Below are positions 17,463 to 24,451 of a DNA stretch of 43,699 bases, piece by piece (positions within the stretch are counted from its first letter, which is position 1; each line of letters starts with the position of its first letter). Where the stretch lies: contig JAIJUV010000004.1 of assembly GCA_022732315.1 (NCBI GenBank), positions 1 to 43,699 of the forward strand. Direction: 5' to 3'. This stretch comes from Prevotella sp. (GTDB lineage Bacteria; Bacteroidota; Bacteroidia; Bacteroidales; Bacteroidaceae). The position numbers and the translations under genes were made by a program. Below the pieces are notes generated by a model. The model did not search any database. It was not told where the DNA came from and worked only from the letters and a program-made list of their open reading frames with translations.

Positions 17463-17470
17463 TAAATTTG
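17463..17470 (+). promoter_or_regulatory. -7 box overlapping a terminator stem
   Basis: TAAATTTG matches the -7 consensus. It touches the first bases of the terminator hairpin that follows, so a transcript started here would lack the left arm of the stem and escape the terminator. No clear -33 box is seen, so the call is tentative. Confidence 0.35.
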
Positions 17471-17502
17471 TGGCGTAGTTTCAACAACTGCGCCACATTT
17501 TT
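17469..17502 (+). terminator. Rho-independent terminator after the multi-TIG lipoprotein
   Basis: TGTGGCG...CGCCACA stem extended by AGTT/AACT across one mismatch, with a 5-base loop, followed by TTTTT. It divides the plus-strand operon into a SusC/D/binding-protein part and an enzyme part. Confidence 0.85.
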
Positions 17503-17528
17503 AATTTTAACCAAAACATCAACCCGAT

Positions 17529-17984
17529 ATGAAGAAAATAGCATTATCCTTACTGGTGGCTCTGAGCTGCATCTCAGCCAAAGCTGCCGACGGCAAGTCG
17601 CTGTTCGTATCATTCAACGATGGAAGCAAGATAGAGTTTGCACTGAGCACTCTACCGGAAGTGACCTTCGGAAATGACAAGATGACCGTAACATCTACAG
17701 CCACTACTGCCAGTTACGAACTGTGGAAGGTTTCCACCTTCACCTATGGCACCACTACGGGCATCCAGCAAATTGAAGCCAACAGCAGGTTTGCCTTCGA
17801 AGGAGACCGCATCATCGTGGACGGAACCCACAACCAGGTGAGTGCCTTCGCCCTCGACGGAAAGGCAGTAAGCCTCTCCCCTATCCTCGCCGGAGACAAG
17901 ACCATCATCCCGCTGGATGAGCTGACCCACGGCGTATACATCATCAAAATCAATAACAAATCCATCAAAGTAGCAAGACAATGA
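17529..17984 (+). CDS. Small secreted protein with sorting-type C-terminus
   Basis: A 151-residue exported protein. Signal peptide to about residue 20 (SAKAAD), then a short beta domain (about 22-75) with the pattern SLFVSFNDGSKIEFAL...ELWKVSTFTY, then a segment to about 150 resembling the short C-terminal domain of many Prevotella secreted proteins (VSAFALDGKAV, HGVYIIKINNKSIKVAR). The first domain has the same layout as the non-catalytic N-terminal domain of the GH26-GH5 enzyme next door. The stop codon overlaps the ATG of that enzyme in an ATGA, so the two are translationally coupled. Function is unknown; an accessory or anchoring role for the enzyme is a guess. Confidence 0.7.
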   Translation: MKKIALSLLVALSCISAKAADGKSLFVSFNDGSKIEFALSTLPEVTFGNDKMTVTSTATTASYELWKVSTFTYGTTTGIQQIEANSRFAFEGDRIIVDGTHNQVSAFALDGKAVSLSPILAGDKTIIPLDELTHGVYIIKINNKSIKVARQ

Positions 17985-20341
17985 AAAAGATATTACTCTC
18001 ACTTCTGGCAGTAATGATTTCATTCACTGCCTTGGCACAAACTGATGGTGACAAGATTACCATCAACAATTCGGAAGGAAAGCAAGCTGAATGGAATCTG
18101 ACTGGCGAAAGCAATACCGTCAGCAGCATGAAGCACAATGCCAACAATCAACTGGAAATTTATCTGAAAGGTCTGGAGGGCTTCGGAGCATGGGAGACCT
18201 ATGACATCAACAAGATTAACAATGTCGTATTCTCTATCTATCACGAAAGCGAAGTAGGCGATGTGAATCTCGCCGACCCTGCAGCAACAGAAAAGACCAA
18301 GCGTCTCTACAAGTATCTGCAGTTGAATTACGGCAGCAAGACCATCTCTTCGGTCATCGCCAACGTTAACTGGAACACCCAGGAAGCAGATAAGATTTTC
18401 AAGGCAACAGGCAAATATCCAGCCATGAACTGCTATGATTTCATCCATATCTATGTACCTAAGCAGGGTTCCAACGGATGGATCAACTACAACGACATCA
18501 CCCCTGTCACCAACTGGGCTGACCAGGGCGGACTGGTATCGCTGATGTGGCATTTCAACGTTCCTAAGACTGAAAGCACTACTCCAGGAACAGATGGTAG
18601 CGGTGTAACCTGCACCCCATCTGAAACCACCTTCAAGGCAGCCAATGTATTTACTGCCGGCTCTTGGGAGAACAAATGGTTCTATCAGGAGATGGACAAG
18701 GTGGTAGAAGTCTTGCAGAAGTTGCAGGATGCAGGCGTTGTTGCCGTTTGGCGTCCTTTCCACGAGGCAGCCGGCAATGCCTGTCTGAAATCAGGTGCCA
18801 GCTGGGGCAAATCCTGGTTCTGGTGGGGATATGATGGTGCTGAAACTTACAAGAAGCTTTGGCAGACCATGTTTGATTACTTCCAGAGCAAGGGAATCCA
18901 CAACCTGATTTGGGCTTGGACCACACAGAATTACAATGGCGATGCCAATACCTATAATAATGATGCCGATTGGTATCCTGGCGATAAGTATGTAGATATC
19001 ATCGGCCGCGACCTCTACGGTTATGATGCTACCAAGCAGGCACAGGAATTCAAGGAGATTCAGGCACGCTATCCTGAAAAACTCGTCACCCTGGCAGAAT
19101 GCGGTACTGACGCCAACAGCAACACAGCTACCGCCGGCATCGATGAGGCATGGAATGCTGGTGCAAAATGGAGCTTCTTCATGCCTTGGTATGGAAGCAA
19201 TATGCCATCCAACGACTGGTGGAAGGCTGCGATGAACAGCAAGTACGTGATTACCCGCGACCAGGTAAACCTGAACGCAAACTATGTAGAGGAAAGTGCT
19301 GTGGATGCAGTGAAGAACATGGGCATCGGTACCAATTTCGGCAACTGCACAGATGTGGTTGCCATGTGGATGAACATGAACAGCAATTCTGTTACTGATT
19401 TCGAGAAGGCATGGGGACAGGTTCCTACCACCAAACCCATGGTAGATTTTCTGAAGAAGAACGGTTTTAATTCTGTCCGCATCCCAGTTACCTGGTTCCA
19501 GCACATGAAGGAAGACGGAACCGTGGATGAAGCCTGGATGAACAGAATACAGGAAATCGTTGATTATGTGATTAATAACGGTATGTACTGCATCCTGAAT
19601 GTTCATCATGATACAGGTGCCGACGATGAGAATGTGAAGCACTGGATCAAGGCTGATGAAGCCAACTATAACGAGAACAAAGAGAAATTCGAGAGTCTCT
19701 GGACTCAGATAGCCACCCGTTTCAAGAACTACGACCAGCATCTGGTGTTCGAAGGATACAACGAAATGCTCGATGCCAACAACACCTGGAATGCTCCTAA
19801 GAATACAAACAGCTATAAAGGTTTGAACGGTTATGCCCAGAGCTTTGTGAATGCAGTACGTGCTACCGGTGGCAACAACGAGACCCGCAACCTTATCATC
19901 AGTACCTATGCTGCAGCTAATGGTGATGACGTATTGAACAACCTCGCCATTCCTACCGACAAGGTGGATGGTCATATCGCCGTAGAAGTTCACACCTATG
20001 CTCCATGGGATTGGTTTGCCCAGAAAGGCAAGTGGGATGCTTCCTGCAGCAAGGAAATCGCAGATATGTTCACCCGCCTGAACAATAAGTTCATCAGCAA
20101 GGGCATCCCTTGCGTCATCGGTGAATACGGTACTCACGGAAGCAAGAGCGTCAGCAAAAACAGTTCTGCCAGCGAAATTCAGGCTGCTGCCGACCAGGCT
20201 GCCGACATTGTGAAGCAGGCAAAAGCATACGGCGTAGCTACCTTCTACTGGATGAGCATCTTCGATGGTACAGACAGAAGTGTGCCACAGTGGACTCTGC
20301 CTACCGTGGTAGAAGCTATGAAGAAGGCTTATAACGAATAA
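17981..20341 (+). CDS. Bifunctional GH26-GH5 endo-hydrolase
   Basis: A 786-residue exported enzyme. Signal peptide to residue 19, N-terminal beta domain (about 22-90), GH26 domain (about 95-425) and GH5 domain (about 438-786). GH26 acid/base is E262 in RPFHEAAG and nucleophile E373 in TLAECG. GH5 acid/base is E595 in YNEM and nucleophile E715 in IGEYG; the GH5 part looks closest to the GH5_4/GH5_2-type endoglucanases (NFGNC, SVRIPVTW, NVHHD). Such a pair fits glucomannan, with one domain cutting mannosyl and the other glucosyl linkages; mannanase-endoglucanase fusions are known from ruminal Prevotella. No lipobox is visible. The subfamily assignment is from memory of motifs and should be treated as provisional. 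Confidence 0.88.
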   Translation: MKKILLSLLAVMISFTALAQTDGDKITINNSEGKQAEWNLTGESNTVSSMKHNANNQLEIYLKGLEGFGAWETYDINKINNVVFSIYHESEVGDVNLADPAATEKTKRLYKYLQLNYGSKTISSVIANVNWNTQEADKIFKATGKYPAMNCYDFIHIYVPKQGSNGWINYNDITPVTNWADQGGLVSLMWHFNVPKTESTTPGTDGSGVTCTPSETTFKAANVFTAGSWENKWFYQEMDKVVEVLQKLQDAGVVAVWRPFHEAAGNACLKSGASWGKSWFWWGYDGAETYKKLWQTMFDYFQSKGIHNLIWAWTTQNYNGDANTYNNDADWYPGDKYVDIIGRDLYGYDATKQAQEFKEIQARYPEKLVTLAECGTDANSNTATAGIDEAWNAGAKWSFFMPWYGSNMPSNDWWKAAMNSKYVITRDQVNLNANYVEESAVDAVKNMGIGTNFGNCTDVVAMWMNMNSNSVTDFEKAWGQVPTTKPMVDFLKKNGFNSVRIPVTWFQHMKEDGTVDEAWMNRIQEIVDYVINNGMYCILNVHHDTGADDENVKHWIKADEANYNENKEKFESLWTQIATRFKNYDQHLVFEGYNEMLDANNTWNAPKNTNSYKGLNGYAQSFVNAVRATGGNNETRNLIISTYAAANGDDVLNNLAIPTDKVDGHIAVEVHTYAPWDWFAQKGKWDASCSKEIADMFTRLNNKFISKGIPCVIGEYGTHGSKSVSKNSSASEIQAAADQAADIVKQAKAYGVATFYWMSIFDGTDRSVPQWTLPTVVEAMKKAYNE

Positions 20342-20346
20342 AAGAC

Positions 20347-21411
20347 ATGAGAATCAGATATTTTATATTGATTTTTGCAGCACTCATGGCTTTCACATCC
20401 TGCGGTGACAAGAAAAAGAAATCGTACGATGAGATTGCCATGAGCGGTCTTACTACCCGCACGGAGAATCTGAAGACCAACCTCAAGGCTTTCGCCAACA
20501 AGGGAACCCTCATCGGACAGATGTACGGCACCCTGAGCGGAATGGGTTGGAACAGATGGGAATGCGATAGCGACCGCTGCGACATGAAGGCACTCTGCGG
20601 TTACCGACCAGCTGCCAACGGTTATGAATTGGCCGGCATCGAGAGCGGAAAGCAGCAGAATGCAGATGGAGTTCCTTTCAAGGCCATCCGGGAAGATGTA
20701 CTCAAACACTTCCGCAAGGGAGGATTACTCATCATGAATTGGACGATGCCTCATTACAACGGCAACGCAGATCTGCTGGAGGAATACACCAAACAAGTGG
20801 CCAAGTATCTCGACACCCTGCAAGACGGTTATGGTATCAAAGCACCCGTGGTGCTCAATCTTCTTCCTATAGACGGAAAAGCCTGGTATTGCCAGTTAGG
20901 TAAAGACGATTACATCGATCTTTATAAAAAAATACAGGATCTGTTGGAGGATAATGATGTAACCAATGTGGTTTATGGCTATTCCGAGACCTACCAGCCT
21001 GGAAAGAAGCTGATGGAACGATATCCAGACCATCAGATTGATGTCATCAACGTCACCTATCAGCAAACCAGGAATGCCATCCGTCTTCCCCTCTATCAGC
21101 AGAGCATGAAGGAAATCATCACCCAGGCATTGCCTTTTGCACAAGAGCATAACAATGCTTTCGGCATGACAACAGGCATCGAATCGATTGGTGATTCCAG
21201 CATCTTCTCTGAAGTCCTTCTTCCAGAACTGAAGCAGCATCACATCGCCTACCTGATGTTTGGAAGAAACCAGGGAGAGCCCATCAATGAACATTATTAT
21301 ACTCCTTATCCGGGAGTAGCCAACAGTAAGACCCATGGTTTTATGAAGTTGGTGAATGATGATGTGAGTGTTTTCCTGGAAAAGTTGAACGGACTCTATT
21401 TAGAGCACTAA
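20347..21411 (+). CDS. GH26-fold lipoprotein lacking the acid/base motif
   Basis: A 354-residue lipoprotein (lipobox AFTSCGDKKKK, Cys19) that aligns over its whole length with the GH26 enzyme at 5969-7129: LIGQMYG... with MLGHQDDPVYG, GVPFKAIREDVLKHFRKGG with GVPFDRMRQEIIAQNKRGG, and a matching C-terminal block ending YTPYPG. The catalytic surroundings differ sharply. The RPWHEMNGGW acid/base motif is replaced by NLLPIDGKAW, so the His-Glu pair is absent, and SWHPWN has become NWTMPH. An acidic residue E279 (GIES) may occupy the nucleophile site. Either it is a divergent enzyme using D176, or a catalytically dead GH26 reused for binding. It starts 5 bases after the GH26-GH5 stop and ends the plus operon. 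Confidence 0.8.
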   Translation: MRIRYFILIFAALMAFTSCGDKKKKSYDEIAMSGLTTRTENLKTNLKAFANKGTLIGQMYGTLSGMGWNRWECDSDRCDMKALCGYRPAANGYELAGIESGKQQNADGVPFKAIREDVLKHFRKGGLLIMNWTMPHYNGNADLLEEYTKQVAKYLDTLQDGYGIKAPVVLNLLPIDGKAWYCQLGKDDYIDLYKKIQDLLEDNDVTNVVYGYSETYQPGKKLMERYPDHQIDVINVTYQQTRNAIRLPLYQQSMKEIITQALPFAQEHNNAFGMTTGIESIGDSSIFSEVLLPELKQHHIAYLMFGRNQGEPINEHYYTPYPGVANSKTHGFMKLVNDDVSVFLEKLNGLYLEH

Positions 21412-21416
21412 AAGCG

Positions 21417-21455
21417 AAAGGGCTAGATTGCAACCAGCAACCTAGCCCTTTTCTT
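21417..21455 (+). terminator. Terminator ending the plus-strand mannan operon
   Basis: AAAGGGCTAG / CTAGCCCTTT stem with a 15-base loop and a T-rich tail, just after the stop. It lies between convergent genes and may also serve the minus strand. Confidence 0.85.
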
Positions 21456-21500
21456 GTTAAATACTTATTAAACTAAACCAACGGAGTTATAAACCCATGA

Positions 21501-22430
21501 TTACTGAACAAACTTCTTGCCATTTTTGATTACGACACCCTTATAAGATGCACCTACCTGCTGACCAGCAAGGTTGAATGTCTTAGAATCCTTGGCAGGA
21601 GTAAGCACGAAAGCATTGCTAATGCCAGTAGAAGGCTCCTTGACAGCCTGAATCAGATTAACAGCTGTAACAATATTGAAATGTCCATTGACGAACAAAC
21701 CTGTTTCCTTCAATCTAGCAATATCCTCTGCATTCAAGACAATCTTATATGAAGTACTGCCACTTGCTACAGTAGCACAGCCATAATCATTTAAGTCTGC
21801 CTTATTAGAAGACAAAGCCTCTTCTGTACCAGCAAAGATAGTCTTAAACTGCCACCACTTCTCCGTAGTCTCAGTATCAGTGGTATAAACAAACTCCAAG
21901 ACATCACCAGCAGAAGCATTGGCAAACTGCTCAGCAGGAACGCTGAAACCCTCTGCCCAATTGCCAAATACACATTCACCACTCCAAAGCTGAGTAGAAG
22001 TTGTAGCAACAGCACTCTCCAGTTCAATCTTAGAAACAACAACGCACATGCCTTGAACGAAGATACTTGAGGCGTTCTTAAACTGCTCCAGAACCTTATC
22101 GGTAATCTCAAACTTTGCCTCACCTGGTTCCTTGAGTCCTACAGCAGAAGTACCTGCCATATCTTCCCATTTACCATCGGCACCGCTATTGACTTTCAAG
22201 AACACCTGAGAGCCCCACTCCCAAGATGCATTAATGGAAGCATCTACCTTAGAGGTAGTAACAACTATGTTATCGCCAGCTTTGGCTGTTGCCAAGTTGC
22301 TGAGTTCCACACCCACATTAGGCCATGAGCCATCCATTACCTGCTCACCTTCCCATAATGTTGTTCTACTTTGTGCAAAAGCACTAACTGCAGCAAAAGC
22401 TGCTACCATAAGAGTAAAAATCTTTTTCAT
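21501..22430 (-). CDS. Secreted protein with two tandem binding-like modules
   Basis: A 309-residue exported protein: signal peptide (cleavage near AFAQ, residue 20), two tandem modules of about 120 residues, and a short Prevotella-type C-terminal domain (NLAGQQVGASYKGVVIKNGKKFVQ in two parts, about residues 283-309). The modules align through LWEGEQVMDGSWPN / LWSGECVFGNWAEG, AKAGDNIVV / ASAGDVLEF, a central Trp, and FVQGMCVVVSKIEL / FVNGHFNIVTAVNL. No catalytic motif is seen. The pattern suggests beta-sandwich carbohydrate-binding modules; the C-terminal module of the multi-TIG lipoprotein looks related. It has its own -7 box upstream and is the last gene of the minus-strand arm. Ligand unknown. 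Confidence 0.75.
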   Translation of the reverse strand: MKKIFTLMVAAFAAVSAFAQSRTTLWEGEQVMDGSWPNVGVELSNLATAKAGDNIVVTTSKVDASINASWEWGSQVFLKVNSGADGKWEDMAGTSAVGLKEPGEAKFEITDKVLEQFKNASSIFVQGMCVVVSKIELESAVATTSTQLWSGECVFGNWAEGFSVPAEQFANASAGDVLEFVYTTDTETTEKWWQFKTIFAGTEEALSSNKADLNDYGCATVASGSTSYKIVLNAEDIARLKETGLFVNGHFNIVTAVNLIQAVKEPSTGISNAFVLTPAKDSKTFNLAGQQVGASYKGVVIKNGKKFVQ

Positions 22431-22719
22431 AAGCTTTACTAATTTAAACTAGGTTTATGTTTATTGTTAATAATTATATTGTATATTCACGGCTGCAAAG
22501 ATACAACGAAATATCGAGAAAATATGGTATTATTTTGCTGAATGCTGATACAAATCTGCTTACCTTTATTTTTTTTATATTTTTAATTCATTTTCCTTTC
22601 ACACCTAACCTATTCATCTACAAATCAATAAGATAAATGTGAAAGGAGAAAACAACAAGATAAATAAAAACAGAAACAGCCGAATTGGCAAGAAAAGCAA
22701 AAGAAAAAGAAAAACAAGT
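22431..22719. promoter_or_regulatory. Intergenic control region before the tandem-module gene
   Basis: Contains a minus-strand -7 box TATCTTTG at 22496-22503, within the string CGGCTGCAAAGATA that also occurs before the CE7 gene (8513-8526). The remainder is A/T-rich without any other feature I can support. Confidence 0.5.
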
Positions 22720-22814
22720 AAGCCTCACTTGAAGTTGGTTTGAGCCCCAAACGAACGTTACGTAAGGCTCACTCCAACTCCAAATGAGGCTCATTCCAAC
22801 CTCAAGTGAGGCTT
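22720..22814 (-). repeat. Three-copy 27-bp repeat forming a long hairpin
   Basis: Copies of GGCTCAnnCCAACnnCAAnTGAGGCT lie at 22720-22746 (inverted), 22766-22792 and 22788-22814; the last two share five bases. The inverted outer copies pair as AAGCCTCACTTGA / TCAAGTGAGGCTT, giving a long stem. On the minus strand it follows the BACON-GH5 stop by about 10 bases and is followed by a T/C-rich run, so it probably acts as that gene's terminator or mRNA-end structure. Confidence 0.75.
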
Positions 22815-22824
22815 TATTAAAAAA

Positions 22825-24375
22825 TTATTTCGCAGGCCAAACAGCTGTCTTCACAGCTTCCTGGATGCCCTCCAACATATTGGCGTTGCTAACTGTAGCA
22901 CTGGCACGATTGAAGATAGTCATGCTAGGGAAATTACCATTGGTATCCCATGCCACAGGCACACAACCATTGTTGATGGCACTGGTTACTACAGCCTTGT
23001 AGTAATCCTTCACGGATGCATCATGAACAGCATCCTTACCGATAGCCATACGCTGGTTGGCACCAAACTCACCAATTAATACAGGATAACCCTTGTCGAA
23101 GAAGTTGGTCTTCATCTTCTTCATCTGAGCTTCTACATAATCCTCGTTGTATTTTGCATCAGCTGTACGACCAGCCTCAGCACCATTGGTATTGTTCTTA
23201 CCCCAATAAAGATAGTACTTGCCCCAATCCTTGTCTTCGCCCAAGTCAGTAAACTGATATGGATCGTAGAAGTGAACCTCTACCATCAATCGGTCGGTTG
23301 CTGAATCCTGAATCTTCGACATATAGTTGTTGTCAACGAAGTTGTCGATATTGGTATTAGGACCTTGAACAATCAAGATTCGCTTGGCATTGTTGCCACC
23401 CGTAGCACGAACTGCCTCGATGAAAGTCTGCTCGAACTCAGCAATGCGAGCCGAAGCCTCAGCCAGAGAAATGATGTCGCCATCACCAGAACCTACACCC
23501 GGCTCATTCATTCCGGCAAAGAGAAGATGCTCATCGTATGCCTTGAACTCATTGGCGATCTGAGTCCAGACTTTGGTGAGCTGAGACTTGGTAGTCTTGA
23601 TGTCAGTATTGGCTGTCAAACCATTATGCTCGATCCAACCACCATCCCAATGCTGGTTGATGATGACATAGAGTTCATCCTTGATACAGTAATCAACCAC
23701 CTCTTTTACTCGCTTCATCCAAGCTGGGTCGATGGTGCATTTTTCTGCATCAGTAATATGACCCATTACCCAAGAGCAAGGAATACGGACACTCTTGAAA
23801 CCGGCTGCCTTCACTGCATCGATGAGAGCCTGAGAAGTTTTGGTATTCTGCCATGCGGTCTCTGTTTCAACGCCAGCATTCTTCCAAAGGTTCTTGGAGT
23901 CGCCACCTTCAAGGGTATTACCGAGGTTCCAGCCCGGATACATCAACTGTGCCACTTCCATGGCAGTCTTGTTCATATCAGCAGTAGGCTCATCAGGAAC
24001 AACAACAGTTCCCTTCTTGGCACGGGTAATCGTAACATCCTTGCGGCTATAGCCCTGAATGATGCGAACGACGGCAGTAGTAGCTTCATCTTCCAGAGAG
24101 GCAGCAACTGTTACATCGAAATTGTAAGTACCGCCTGCCTGATCCTTATAGGCAACAGAACACCAGTCGGCACCTTCTATCACGGAAGCTGTAGGCTGAG
24201 CATCAGCCTGCACATTGATGGTCTGCACTCCGCCTACGCCATCAAAAGAAAGCTCTGGGTTGAGAACCTTGAAGCTAGGCTCATCATAATCATCGTCTTC
24301 ATAGGAGCATGCCGAGCAAGCCAATCCGCAAACGACGCCCATGAGCAACAAAAACAGATATTTGAATTTCATCAT
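22825..24375 (-). CDS. BACON-GH5 surface endo-glucanase-type lipoprotein
   Basis: A 516-residue lipoprotein (Cys20 or Cys23 in GLACSACSYE). A BACON domain spans about 38-120 (ELSFDGVGGVQTINVQAD, TRAKKGTVVV), then a short linker and a GH5 domain (about 135-510) of GH5_4 type: GWNLGNTLE, SVRIPCSW, INQHWDGGW, acid/base E291 in GMNEPG, HFYDPY and nucleophile E436 in LIGEFG. GH5_4 enzymes cut beta-1,4-glucans, xyloglucan or glucomannan; domain order matches the surface xyloglucanase BoGH5A. The gene lies in the second SusCD operon, 76 bases after the 878-residue lipoprotein. The exact substrate cannot be decided between glucomannan and another beta-glucan. Confidence 0.88.
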   Translation of the reverse strand: MMKFKYLFLLLMGVVCGLACSACSYEDDDYDEPSFKVLNPELSFDGVGGVQTINVQADAQPTASVIEGADWCSVAYKDQAGGTYNFDVTVAASLEDEATTAVVRIIQGYSRKDVTITRAKKGTVVVPDEPTADMNKTAMEVAQLMYPGWNLGNTLEGGDSKNLWKNAGVETETAWQNTKTSQALIDAVKAAGFKSVRIPCSWVMGHITDAEKCTIDPAWMKRVKEVVDYCIKDELYVIINQHWDGGWIEHNGLTANTDIKTTKSQLTKVWTQIANEFKAYDEHLLFAGMNEPGVGSGDGDIISLAEASARIAEFEQTFIEAVRATGGNNAKRILIVQGPNTNIDNFVDNNYMSKIQDSATDRLMVEVHFYDPYQFTDLGEDKDWGKYYLYWGKNNTNGAEAGRTADAKYNEDYVEAQMKKMKTNFFDKGYPVLIGEFGANQRMAIGKDAVHDASVKDYYKAVVTSAINNGCVPVAWDTNGNFPSMTIFNRASATVSNANMLEGIQEAVKTAVWPAK

Positions 24376-24451
24376 AATTCTTTTCGTTTTAGAGAGAGAA
24401 TCCGATAAGTACCGAGACTATCGGATTCTCCTTATTATAATTTATCAACTA

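Noticed and set aside
18791..20137. 448-codon minus-strand open frame inside the GH26-GH5 gene
   Set aside because: Antisense shadow of a well-supported enzyme; no domain, signal or promoter supports it.
22720..22814. CRISPR array
   Set aside because: Only three copies, one inverted and two overlapping, without spacers of even length or any cas gene.
23365..24408. 347-codon plus-strand open frame across the GH5 gene
   Set aside because: Antisense to a gene with intact BACON and GH5 motifs; no recognisable protein features.
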